From: Nocardiopsis ganjiahuensis DSM 45031
GTDB taxonomy: Bacteria > Actinomycetota > Actinomycetes > Streptosporangiales > Streptosporangiaceae
Length of the DNA: 64,000 nucleotides
Assembly: GCF_000341085.1 (NCBI RefSeq)
Contig: NZ_ANBA01000011.1
Location: forward strand, 1-64,000
Reading direction: 5' to 3'
Under the pieces are notes generated by a model, which saw nothing but the letters and a program-made list of their open reading frames with translations, was not told the origin of the DNA and ran no database searches. The position numbers and the translations under genes are program-made. Positions 1-7,607 of the stretch are shown one piece after another (the stretch's first letter is position 1; each line of letters starts with the position of its first letter).

Positions 1-102
1 ACCGGCGTCAGGGTGGGAGATGACCGCGAAGGTCCGCCGCCGCTCCGCCTCGTGCGCGACCTCTGACTCCTGCTTGGTCGCGCCCGCCGTGTCCACGCTC
101 AT
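1..102 (-). CDS. prfC: Peptide chain release factor 3, N-terminal fragment (cut by window edge)
   Basis: Only the first 34 codons lie in the window; the gene continues past the left edge. From an ATG at 102 the reverse strand reads through a short acidic N-terminus into RRRTFAVISHPDAG, the G1-loop approach of the translation GTPase RF3 (the P-loop GKTT/GKST would follow immediately outside). RF3 is a cytoplasmic GTPase that recycles RF1/RF2 from the ribosome after peptide release. The arginine-rich RRRTFA.ISHPDAG stretch is characteristic of RF3 rather than EF-G or LepA, so the call is fairly secure despite the fragment size. Bases 103-282 between this start and the next gene hold no coding sequence I can support. 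Confidence 0.8.
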   Translation of the reverse strand, partial: MSVDTAGATKQESEVAHEAERRRTFAVISHPDAG

Positions 103-282
103 CTGCGCTGTCCGCCCCGCCTCGTGTGATGCCCTGTTTTCGGCCCCGTCCAGCCTACGCGCGCACGGGTGTGGGTGGGACCTGTGGGCGGAACCCGCAG
201 GACCCGAGCGCGGAGGGCGTTCGGGAGGGGGGACAACATGAACAACAAACGGAGCGGGCCGCCTCTTCCCTCCCCCGCCTCC

Positions 283-969
283 CTAGTCGTCCCTCGCCAC
301 CGCGTCGGAGACCCGTCGCAGCAGGTCGGAGGTGGCGATCCCGCGGGGGTAGACCGCCACCAGGACCCTCTCCGGCCCCGCTTCGGGGACGTCGTCCCCG
401 TCGAGCAGGGGCGCGGCCAGGCCGGCGACCCGTGCCATGGCCCCGTCGAAGCGTTCCCACACCCGGCCGTCCTCGGGGCCGCGCAGCCATCCGCGCAGGA
501 CGTGGTTGTGCGCGGCGATCACGGCGGCCGCGACCACCTCGACCTCCAGGGACGGCCGGTCACCGCCCGCGTGCTGGCTCAGGTAGCGGCTGAACGCGGC
601 CTGGTACCGCGCCGTCATCGCCACCTCCCGGTCCCGCAGCCGGGGGTGGGCGCGTACCAGCCGGTACCGCGGCACGGTGATCTCGGGATCGCGGACGTAC
701 CCCTGGAAGACCAGGCGGGCGGCGGCGACCACGGTGGCCATCGGGCGTTCGGGGGAGGCCTCCATGTACCGCACGACCGTCTCGAAGAGCTCGTCGTGCT
801 CGGCGAAGAGCAGGTCCTCCTTGGAACCGAACCTGCGGAAGAGGCTCCGGCGGCTCACCCCGGTGGCCTCGGCGATGCCGTCCATGGTGGTGCTGTCGAA
901 ACCCTCGGCGGTGAACAACCGCACGGCCGCCAGCACCGCCTCGCGGGTCGACACACGCGTCGGCACCAT
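283..969 (-). CDS. TetR/AcrR-family transcriptional regulator
   Basis: A 228-residue TetR-type repressor with the N-terminal helix-turn-helix at about residues 10-55: STREAVLAAVRLFTAEGFD, then MDGIAEATGVSRRSLFRRF with the usual GSKEDLL ending. The C-terminal ligand domain is not diagnostic. I place the start at the ATG at 969, preceded by AAAGGGACAGG; an upstream in-frame ATG at 1038 would add 23 residues unlike the family and has no good ribosome site. It is divergent from the acyl-CoA dehydrogenase at 1106, and two palindromes lie between them (1055-1088), so it probably represses that gene and perhaps itself. An acyl-CoA or fatty-acid-derived inducer is inference from this neighbour only. 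Confidence 0.85.
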   Translation of the reverse strand: MVPTRVSTREAVLAAVRLFTAEGFDSTTMDGIAEATGVSRRSLFRRFGSKEDLLFAEHDELFETVVRYMEASPERPMATVVAAARLVFQGYVRDPEITVPRYRLVRAHPRLRDREVAMTARYQAAFSRYLSQHAGGDRPSLEVEVVAAAVIAAHNHVLRGWLRGPEDGRVWERFDGAMARVAGLAAPLLDGDDVPEAGPERVLVAVYPRGIATSDLLRRVSDAVARDD

Positions 970-1054
970 GCCCACCTGTCCCTTTCCCGGCGAATCGTCC
1001 GGCGACAAGCTATCCGATCCAGTCTGTGTACTTCGCACCGATCATCTCTTACCC

Positions 1055-1088
1055 TGGCACTGAATGCCACAACCAGGCACGCAGTGCC
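1055..1088. promoter_or_regulatory. Tandem palindromic operator, TetR/acyl-CoA dehydrogenase intergenic region
   Basis: Two inverted repeats stand side by side just before the acyl-CoA dehydrogenase: TGGCActgaaTGCCA at 1055-1069 and GGCACgcaGTGCC at 1076-1088. Their centres are 20 bp apart, about two helical turns, so two repressor dimers could sit on one face of the DNA. The divergent TetR protein is the obvious candidate ligand. Function is inferred. Confidence 0.6.
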
Positions 1089-1105
1089 AGAACGAGGAGA
1101 GCGTG

Positions 1106-2260
1106 ATGGGCGACTTCGACCTGTTCAAGACCAACGAGGACCACGAGGAGCTGCGGGCGGCGGTCCGTTCGGTGGCCGAGGACAAGATCGCCCCGCACGC
1201 CGCCGAGGTCGACGAGAAGTCGGCCTTCCCGCAGGACGCCCTCGACGCCCTGGTCGCCACCGACTTCCACGCCGCGCACATCTCCGAGGACTACGAGGGC
1301 GTGGGCGCCGACGCGCTCGCGACCTGCATCATCATCGAGGAGGTCGCCCGTGTGTGCGCCTCCTCCTCCCTCATCCCCGCGGTGAACAAGCTCGGCACCA
1401 TGCCGCTGATCCTGGGCGCCTCCGAGGAGGTCAAGCAGCGCTACCTGACCCCTGTGGCGCGCGGCGAGGCGATGTTCTCCTACGGGCTGTCCGAGCGCGA
1501 GGCCGGTTCCGACACCGCCTCCATGCGCAGCCTGGCCTCCCCCAAGGGCGACGACTGGGTCCTCAACGGCCAGAAGTCCTGGATCACCAACGCCGGTGTC
1601 AGCGAGTACTACACCGTCCTCGCCGTGACCGACCCCGAGGGCAAGCGGGGCAGCAACATCTCCGCCTTCGTCGTGCACGCCGACGACCCGGGCTTCACCC
1701 TGGGCGAGCCCGAGCGCAAGCTCGGCATCAAGGGCTCCCCCACCCGTGAGCTGTTCTTCGACGACGTCCACATCCCCGGCGACCGCATCGTCGGCGCCCC
1801 GGGCGAGGGCCTCAAGATCGCCCTACGCACCCTGGACCACACCCGCGTCACCATCGGCGCGCAGGCCGTCGGCATCGCCCAGGGCGCCCTGGACCACGCC
1901 GTGGCCTACGTCAAGGAGCGCAAGCAGTTCGGCAAGTCGATCGCCGAGTTCCAGGGCATCCAGTTCATGCTCGCCGACATGGCGATGAAGCTGGAGACCG
2001 CCCGCCAGATGGTCTACGTGGCCGCCGCCAAGTCCGAGCGCGGCGACGACGACCTGGCCTTCTACGGCGCGGCCGCCAAGTGCTACGCCTCCGACGCCGC
2101 CATGGAGATCACCACCGACGCCGTGCAGCTGCTGGGCGGCGCCGGCTACGTGAAGGACTTCCCGCTGGAGCGCATGATGCGCGACGCCAAGATCACCCAG
2201 ATCTACGAGGGCACCAACCAGATCCAGCGCATGGTGATGGCCCGCCAGCTCCTGAAGTAG
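1106..2260 (+). CDS. Acyl-CoA dehydrogenase
   Basis: A 384-residue FAD-dependent acyl-CoA dehydrogenase, the usual length for the family, catalysing alpha,beta-dehydrogenation of an acyl-CoA with electrons passed to ETF. Visible features are YGLSEREAGSD (flavin/substrate loop), SWITNAG, ERKLGIKGSPT, and the C-terminal LLGGAGYVKDFPLERMMRDAKITQIYEGTNQIQ, which carries the family signature and the catalytic-base region (the E of YEGT in short-chain enzymes). I start at the ATG at 1106 behind GAGGAGAG rather than the in-frame ATG at 1064, which would run through the operator. Short- or branched-chain specificity is likely from the YEGTNQIQ motif but not provable here. Probably regulated by the divergent TetR. 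Confidence 0.93.
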   Translation: MGDFDLFKTNEDHEELRAAVRSVAEDKIAPHAAEVDEKSAFPQDALDALVATDFHAAHISEDYEGVGADALATCIIIEEVARVCASSSLIPAVNKLGTMPLILGASEEVKQRYLTPVARGEAMFSYGLSEREAGSDTASMRSLASPKGDDWVLNGQKSWITNAGVSEYYTVLAVTDPEGKRGSNISAFVVHADDPGFTLGEPERKLGIKGSPTRELFFDDVHIPGDRIVGAPGEGLKIALRTLDHTRVTIGAQAVGIAQGALDHAVAYVKERKQFGKSIAEFQGIQFMLADMAMKLETARQMVYVAAAKSERGDDDLAFYGAAAKCYASDAAMEITTDAVQLLGGAGYVKDFPLERMMRDAKITQIYEGTNQIQRMVMARQLLK

Positions 2261-2274
2261 CCCCCCGCGACCCC

Positions 2275-2307
2275 GGACGCCCGTCCCCCTACCGGGGTCG
2301 GGCGTCC
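2275..2307. terminator. Bidirectional hairpin between convergent genes
   Basis: Nine-base arms GGACGCCCG (2275-2283) and CGGGCGTCC (2299-2307) form a stem between the stop of the acyl-CoA dehydrogenase and the stop of the convergent NmrA-like gene. There is no long T-tract, as is common in high-GC actinomycetes. Confidence 0.6.
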
Positions 2308-2332
2308 CGCTTCCCCGGAGCCGGTCAGCGGT

Positions 2333-3148
2333 TCAGTTGACCGCTTCACGGACGAACTTGGCCATGGGGACGGGGTCGCGTCCCAGGGCGCGGCGGACGT
2401 CCTCGGTGACCACGGCCGCCTGGCCGTTGGCGATCGCCCGGAACCGTTCGTTGAGGATGTCCACGTACCGGTCCGACCAGCCCGTGTTGGTGGCCCGGAA
2501 GTAGAACCCGGCCTCGTCGACCTTCTTGAACCGCCACACGGGGCTCTCCGTCCCCTTGGTCATCCTGACCACCTCGCGGAAGGTGACGGACGCGGGGCCG
2601 GTCAGCGTGTACTCACGGCCGTGGAGCGTGTCGTCGGTGAGCGCCGCGACGATGGTGTCGGCCACGTCCCGGGCGTCCACGAAGCTGACCGCCGCGTGCT
2701 TGCGGAACGGCACTTCCAGGCGTCCGTTGCGCGAGCGCGCCAGGCGGGCGAAGAGGCCCTCGGTGAAGTCCTGGTCCAACCAGTTGGGTCGGACCACGGT
2801 CCAGTGGTCGAACAGCTCGCGGACCCGGCGTTCCAGGACCCGCTGTTCGGAGTCGGGCGGCCCGTTCTCCGACCCCATGGCGGTGGTCACCACCGCCGTA
2901 CGGACCCCGCTCCCGGCCGCCCTCTCCAGGAACCCCCCGGCCCGGTCGGTGAGACCGCTGGCCATGGGAACCGTCACGAACAGGCTCTCGACGCCCTTCA
3001 GCGCCGGTTCCCAGGTGGTGGTGTCGGTCCAGTCGAACCGCACCTCACCGTCCCTGGAGGCACCGGCAGCCGGCAGACCGCGTCTGCGCAGTTCGGTCAG
3101 GACACGTCGACCCACCTGTCCGGTGGCGCCGGTGACCAGTGTGCTCAT
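2333..3148 (-). CDS. NmrA-like/atypical SDR NAD(P)-binding protein
   Basis: A 271-residue Rossmann protein. The N-terminal VTGATGQVGRRVL (residues 5-17) is the GxxGxxG dinucleotide-binding loop of NmrA/HSCARG-type atypical short-chain dehydrogenases; further on are VVRPNWLDQDF and the C-terminal EYTLTGPASVTFREV segment, typical of NAD(P)H:quinone-reductase-like members. No YxxxK catalytic pair is evident, so it may be a reductase on an unknown substrate or a redox sensor. It converges with the acyl-CoA dehydrogenase and is followed upstream by a small membrane protein gene on the same strand; no operon link is evident (93-base gap). Confidence 0.8.
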   Translation of the reverse strand: MSTLVTGATGQVGRRVLTELRRRGLPAAGASRDGEVRFDWTDTTTWEPALKGVESLFVTVPMASGLTDRAGGFLERAAGSGVRTAVVTTAMGSENGPPDSEQRVLERRVRELFDHWTVVRPNWLDQDFTEGLFARLARSRNGRLEVPFRKHAAVSFVDARDVADTIVAALTDDTLHGREYTLTGPASVTFREVVRMTKGTESPVWRFKKVDEAGFYFRATNTGWSDRYVDILNERFRAIANGQAAVVTEDVRRALGRDPVPMAKFVREAVN

Positions 3149-3241
3149 TCGGGTGTTCCCCCAGGTTCACGCGCGGGTGCTCCGCCTGCTGACGGTACCC
3201 ACTCCCGCGTGCGGAACGAGCGCGAAACGGCGGATCGCCCC

Positions 3242-3484
3242 TCAGTTGCGCCCCCGGGACGGAGAAGTCGCCTCCATCGCCACGACGAGCACGACCCCGC
3301 AGGCCGCCAGTCCCAGATTGGCCAGCAGGGCGTTCTCCTGCAGCACCGCGACGTTCTGGACCACCAGGCGGTTGAAGGCGTTGAGCACGACACCGAGGAC
3401 CGGCTGGGCCCAGAGGTGGTCGACGGCCCCGCTGACTCCCATGAGGACAAGGAGGGCTCCCAGGCCCTGGAGGAACTTGCGCAT
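3242..3484 (-). CDS. Small membrane protein of unknown function
   Basis: An 80-residue protein with two hydrophobic segments: FLQGLGALLVLMGVSGAVDH near the N-terminus and LANLGLAACGVVLVVAMEA near the C-terminus, separated by a loop containing FNRLVVQNVAVLQEN. I choose the ATG at 3484 (MRKFLQ...) because the 18 residues upstream from the alternative ATG at 3538 are low-complexity and unlike a membrane N-terminus. No family recognised. It is divergent from the sensor kinase at 3663. Confidence 0.6.
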   Translation of the reverse strand: MRKFLQGLGALLVLMGVSGAVDHLWAQPVLGVVLNAFNRLVVQNVAVLQENALLANLGLAACGVVLVVAMEATSPSRGRN

Positions 3485-3662
3485 GGCCCCGAACCTAGGC
3501 GGTGCCGCTCCCCCGCCACATCGTTCGGCGGCCTGCACTTCACGAACCCAGGTCTACCGCTGCCACCTGCCCGTTCGACCAAAGTAGGGATTCGCGTGTC
3601 CTTGGTACCGGTTCCCCACCGGGTGCTCCTCCCGGCCGGTGCGCGCTCGTAGACTCCGAGCG

Positions 3663-4838
3663 ATGAACGAGACGGCCCCGCCCCGGCAGCGTTACCGCCG
3701 CAGCGCACGCGACTGGGTCGTGGACTCACTGATGTTCCTGATCGCCCTGGGGTTCGGGCTGCTCGGCGCGATGACGTTTCCCGACGAACCCCCGCCCCCG
3801 CCCCAGCCCGAGCTGTTCACCGTCGCCGACCAGCTCGTCGCGCTGGGCGGCTGTGTCGCCCTGTGGTGGCGGCGCCGCTGGCCGGTAGGGATCGCGGTGG
3901 TGCTGGTGGTGCTCTCCGCGGTCTTCCCGCTGGTGGGCGGAGCGATGCTCGCGGCCCTGTTCTCCCTGTGCGTACACCGGCCGCCCCGGGTGGGGCTGGC
4001 GGTCCTCGCGCTGGTTTTCCTGGCCTCCTACGTCAACCTGCTGCTCCACCCGGTCGATCACGGGGCGCCCTTCCTCGTGATGTTCATGCTCAGCGTCGTC
4101 TTCGGCGGCGCGGTCGCCGGGTGGGGGCTCTCCGTGCAGCACCGCCGCCAGCTGTTCGAGTCGCTGCGCGAGCGGGCCGTGCACGCCGAGACCGAGGCCC
4201 AGCTGCGCGCCGAGCACGCCCAGCACCAGGTGCGCGAATCCATCGCCCGCGAGATCCACGACGTCCTCGGCCACCGGCTGTCGCTGCTCAGCGTGCACGC
4301 GGGCGCCCTGGAGTACCGCCCGGACGCCCCGGCCGAGGAGGTCGCCCGGTCCGCGAAGGTGATCCGGGAGAGCGCCCACCAGGCGCTGCAGGACCTGCGC
4401 GAGGTCATCGGGGTGCTGCGCGCCCCGGTGGGCGAACTGCCGCAGCCGACCATGGCCGACCTCGCGCAACTGGTCGAGGAGGCGGGTGACGCCGGGGCGG
4501 ACGTGGAGTTGGCCGAGGAACACACCGGGCCCGTCCCCGAACGGACCGGCCGCACGGCCTACCGGATCGTCCAGGAGGCGTTGACCAACGCCCGCAAGCA
4601 CGCGCCCGGCGCCCGGACGTCCGTGCGGATCTCCGGTTCCGCCGGACGCGGACTGACCGTGGAGGTGGACAACGGACCGGCCGCACGGCCCCTGGAGACG
4701 GCCTCGGGCGGCGCCGGGGACGGCCAGGGCCTCGTCGGACTCACCGAACGCGTCTCCCTCGCCTCCGGCCGTCTGGAGTACGGCCCGGACGGCGATGGTG
4801 GCTGGCGCCTCTCCGCCTGGCTACCGTGGCCCTCATGA
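3663..4838 (+). CDS. Two-component sensor histidine kinase (HisKA_3 type)
   Basis: A 391-residue membrane kinase. Hydrophobic segments fill residues 20-155 (about four or five spans), followed by a coiled linker QHRRQLFESLRERAVHAETEAQLRAEH and the dimerisation/phosphoacceptor motif REIHDVLGHRLSLLS with the phosphorylated His near residue 199. The ATPase domain shows QEALTNARKHAP and a C-terminal GGAGDGQGLVGLTERV G-box. It phosphorylates the response regulator whose ATG overlaps its TGA (ATGA), so the two are translationally coupled. The start at 3663 (MNETAPP) is preferred over an upstream ATG at 3639. The signal sensed is unknown; the short extracytoplasmic loops suggest membrane or envelope sensing, as in many NarL-type actinomycete systems. 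Confidence 0.92.
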   Translation: MNETAPPRQRYRRSARDWVVDSLMFLIALGFGLLGAMTFPDEPPPPPQPELFTVADQLVALGGCVALWWRRRWPVGIAVVLVVLSAVFPLVGGAMLAALFSLCVHRPPRVGLAVLALVFLASYVNLLLHPVDHGAPFLVMFMLSVVFGGAVAGWGLSVQHRRQLFESLRERAVHAETEAQLRAEHAQHQVRESIAREIHDVLGHRLSLLSVHAGALEYRPDAPAEEVARSAKVIRESAHQALQDLREVIGVLRAPVGELPQPTMADLAQLVEEAGDAGADVELAEEHTGPVPERTGRTAYRIVQEALTNARKHAPGARTSVRISGSAGRGLTVEVDNGPAARPLETASGGAGDGQGLVGLTERVSLASGRLEYGPDGDGGWRLSAWLPWPS

Positions 4839-5530
4839 GCGAAGCGGAGCGGGACACGGGTCGGCGGATCGGTGTGGTGATCGTCGACGACGACGCCCTG
4901 GTGCGGGTCGGCCTGGTGATGATGATGGGCGGCGCTCCGGACGTGCGGGTCCTGGCCGAGGCCGAGGACGGCGGCGAGGTCCTGGAGCTGGTCGCCCTGC
5001 ACTCGCCGGACGTGGTCCTGATGGACATCCGCATGCCCACCGTGGACGGGCTGACCGCCACCGAGCGGTTGCGGGCCCTGCCCGACCCGCCCGAGGTGCT
5101 GGTGCTCACCACCTTCGACGCCGACGAACACGTGCTGCGCGCCCTGCGGGCGGGGGCGGCCGGGTTCCTGCTCAAGGACACGCCGCCGGAGGAGATCGTG
5201 GAGTCGGTCCGGCGGGTGGCCAGGGGTTTCCCCGTCCTGTCCCCCAACGTGACGCGGCGGCTGATGGACCGGGTCGCCCACGCCGACCACAGCGAGCGCG
5301 CGGACCGGGCCCGGAACCGCCTGGCCGTGCTGAACGCCCGGGAGACCGAGGTGGCGGTGGCGGTCGGCGAGGGCCGCTCGAACGCGGACATCGCCGCGCG
5401 GCTGTTCCTGAGCGTGCCGACCGTGAAGACCCACGTGTCCAGCATCCTCACCAAGCTGGACCTGAACAACCGCGTGCAGATCGCCCTGCTGGTGCACGAC
5501 GCGAACCTCCTCGACGAGGACCGGGCCTGA
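4835..5530 (+). CDS. LuxR/NarL-family response regulator
   Basis: A 231-residue two-domain regulator. The receiver domain (residues 12-130) has the acidic pair in VIVDDDALVRVG, phosphoacceptor D64 in VLMDIRMP, and the conserved K114 in FLLKDTPPEE. The C-terminal LuxR-type helix-turn-helix (about 165-225) includes NARETEVAVAVGEGRSNADIA and LSVPTVKTHVSSILTKLDLNNRVQIA. Its ATG at 4835 overlaps the kinase stop (ATGA), fixing the start and the pairing. It converges with the Ser/Thr kinase gene; a small GC-rich inverted repeat near 5533 may serve both ends. Targets cannot be told from the window. Confidence 0.94.
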   Translation: MSEAERDTGRRIGVVIVDDDALVRVGLVMMMGGAPDVRVLAEAEDGGEVLELVALHSPDVVLMDIRMPTVDGLTATERLRALPDPPEVLVLTTFDADEHVLRALRAGAAGFLLKDTPPEEIVESVRRVARGFPVLSPNVTRRLMDRVAHADHSERADRARNRLAVLNARETEVAVAVGEGRSNADIAARLFLSVPTVKTHVSSILTKLDLNNRVQIALLVHDANLLDEDRA

Positions 5531-5567
5531 CACCCCGGCCCCGGGGCGCGCGTCGCCTGCCGGCCGG

Positions 5568-7322
5568 TCAGGAAGCGGGTTCGAAGGACTCCGACATCCG
5601 GTCGAGCAGGTCGTGGTTGTAGTCCTGGTCCTCGCCGCTCACCAGGAACAGCGCGTACCCCTTGTCCTCGGTGTGGAAGCCGCGGTTGATGGCGTGCCGG
5701 TCCCCGCCGCTGAAGGTGAACTCCCAGTCGGCGGCGCTGACGTAGTCGTCGGCCCAGTCGGCGTCCACGTCCTCGATCCCGATCAGCGAGTAGCCGCCGA
5801 AGTTGCCCCGGGCGTTGGGTTCGAGGCTGCGCCAGTCGTCGCCGGCGTCCGCGTTCGGGCTGTCGGTCTGGTCCACCTGGAGGTAGCCGCCGTCCGGGTT
5901 GCGGAAGAAGACCGAGCTGCCCTGGCGCTCGACCTCCCAGTCCTCGGGGACGTCCACGGCGAAACCGGTGCTGTCCTCGTACCGGGTGAGGAAGTCCCAC
6001 CGGTCGTCGTCCTCTTCCTCCGGCTCCTCTTCGGCCGTTTCCTCCTCGCCGTCCTCGCCGCTCCCGGCCGCGGCCTCGGAGTCGCCGCCCTCCTCGGGCC
6101 CGTCCTCCTCCGTGGCACCGGCGGCGGGCTGCTCCTCGCTGGAACCGGCCAGACCGGTGTCCGGGTCGCCCGAACGGTTCATGCTGACGAACAGCGTGGT
6201 CCCGGCGGCGGCGACCAGCAGGACGAACACGGCCGCGACGACCGCGAGCGCGCGCTTGCGCGAACCGGCCGCGGCCCCACGGGGGCGCCGGGGGAGGCCG
6301 GCGGGCGCCGGGGCGGCCGGGGCGGCCGGGGCGGCCGGGGCGGCCGGAGCGGACCCGACCGAGCTGACCGCGCGGTCCACCGTGCCCTGGGTGGTGACCT
6401 TGTTCCAGTCCGGCTCGGCCCCGGGGTCGGCGGGTTCCAGAGCGGTGTCGCCGAGGGCGGGGGCGACCGCGGTGGTGGGGGCAGCGGCGCCCCCGGAGTC
6501 CCGGATCTCCCTGAGGAGGGCGCGGACCTCGGTCACACTCGGGCGGTCCTCGGGGCGCTTCTCGGTGAGGGCCTCCAGGACGGGGCGGAGCGCGCCCGCG
6601 TTGAAGGTCTCCGGCAGCTCCTGGGTGACGATGGCGGTCAGGGTGGCCATCGGGGTGGGGCGGTCGAAGGGCAGTCCGCCCTCCACCGCCTGGTAGAGGG
6701 TGATGCCGAGCGCCCACATGTCGGAGGCGGAGGTGGCCGAGTGGCCGTGCGCGATCTCCGGTGCCAGGTAGCTCGGTGACCCGATCAGCAGTCCGGTGCT
6801 TGTCAGGTGGGTGGAACCGTCCAGGTGGGCGATACCGAAGTCGGTGAGGACGGCCCGGTCGTTCCCGGCGATGAGCACGTTGCCCGGCTTGATGTCGCGG
6901 TGCACGATGCCCCGGTCGTGCGCCTCGGCCAGACCGGCGGCCATCTGCTCGCCGATGTTGGCCGCACGGCGGACCGGGATCGTGCCCTCGTCCTTGATGA
7001 CGTCGCCCAGGGAGGGACCGCGCACGAGCTCCATGACGATCCACGGGCGGCCGTCCTCCTCGGCCACGTCGAACACCGTGATGATGGCCGGGTGGCTGAG
7101 CTGGGCGGCGCTGCGGGCCTCGCGGATCATGCGGGTGCGCAGGACGGCGACCTCGTGCGGCGGGAGGTTCGGCGGTGTCGTCAGTTCCTTGACCGCGACC
7201 GGCCGGTCCAGCAAGGTGTCCGTGCCCCGCCAGACTCGACCCATACCGCCCGCGCCGATGACCTCGTCCAGGCGGTACCGGTTGACCAGAATGCGGCCGG
7301 GGTCGGCTTCCGAACTGTTCAT
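5568..7322 (-). CDS. Membrane-anchored Ser/Thr protein kinase (Hanks type)
   Basis: A 584-residue transmembrane kinase. The kinase domain (about 15-270) has the glycine loop GAGGMGRVW, ATP-binding K45 in VAVKEL, HRDIKPGN with catalytic D143, and DFG at 161. An Ala/Pro-rich linker (about 325-341, five APA repeats, encoded by a short tandem GGCCGGGGC-type repeat near 6300-6350) leads to one membrane span at about 357-380. The outside portion begins with a strongly acidic stretch (about 396-440) and ends in a globular region with aromatic and glycine residues (RWDFLTRYEDSTGFAVDVP...). PASTA repeats are absent, so the ligand differs from PknB-type cell-wall sensors. Upstream, 7323-7607 is non-coding. 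Confidence 0.93.
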   Translation of the reverse strand: MNSSEADPGRILVNRYRLDEVIGAGGMGRVWRGTDTLLDRPVAVKELTTPPNLPPHEVAVLRTRMIREARSAAQLSHPAIITVFDVAEEDGRPWIVMELVRGPSLGDVIKDEGTIPVRRAANIGEQMAAGLAEAHDRGIVHRDIKPGNVLIAGNDRAVLTDFGIAHLDGSTHLTSTGLLIGSPSYLAPEIAHGHSATSASDMWALGITLYQAVEGGLPFDRPTPMATLTAIVTQELPETFNAGALRPVLEALTEKRPEDRPSVTEVRALLREIRDSGGAAAPTTAVAPALGDTALEPADPGAEPDWNKVTTQGTVDRAVSSVGSAPAAPAAPAAPAAPAPAGLPRRPRGAAAGSRKRALAVVAAVFVLLVAAAGTTLFVSMNRSGDPDTGLAGSSEEQPAAGATEEDGPEEGGDSEAAAGSGEDGEEETAEEEPEEEDDDRWDFLTRYEDSTGFAVDVPEDWEVERQGSSVFFRNPDGGYLQVDQTDSPNADAGDDWRSLEPNARGNFGGYSLIGIEDVDADWADDYVSAADWEFTFSGGDRHAINRGFHTEDKGYALFLVSGEDQDYNHDLLDRMSESFEPAS

Positions 7323-7607
7323 GTGTGCGCGCGATCCTCTTCGGGGGAGGGGCCTTCCGTGGGAGGAGGGCGGGACAGGACAGGGGCTACGGGGGGACCA
7401 TGGGGGACCCTGCCGAGTCTAGGAGCCCGGGCCCGCTCCTTGGTGCCCCCCGGAAGGTGCCAACTGTGTCCCCATGAAGCCACAGAACCACCCAAAACAC
7501 CTCTGAAATGCGAAGATCCCGTCGTGGGCCACCGAAGTGAACCGTGACGGGACCTCGAAAGCCGGGCGTGTCCCGCGAACCCCGCCGCGGCGCACCGCCG
7601 AGCGGGA

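Noticed and set aside
169-1749. Long forward open frame of 526 codons across the TetR gene and the acyl-CoA dehydrogenase
   Set aside because: Antisense and out-of-frame to two well-supported genes; Arg/Gly/His-rich composition typical of high-GC shadow translation.
6295-6355. Tandem GC repeat as a possible regulatory or mobile repeat
   Set aside because: It lies in frame inside the Ser/Thr kinase gene and simply encodes an Ala-Pro linker.
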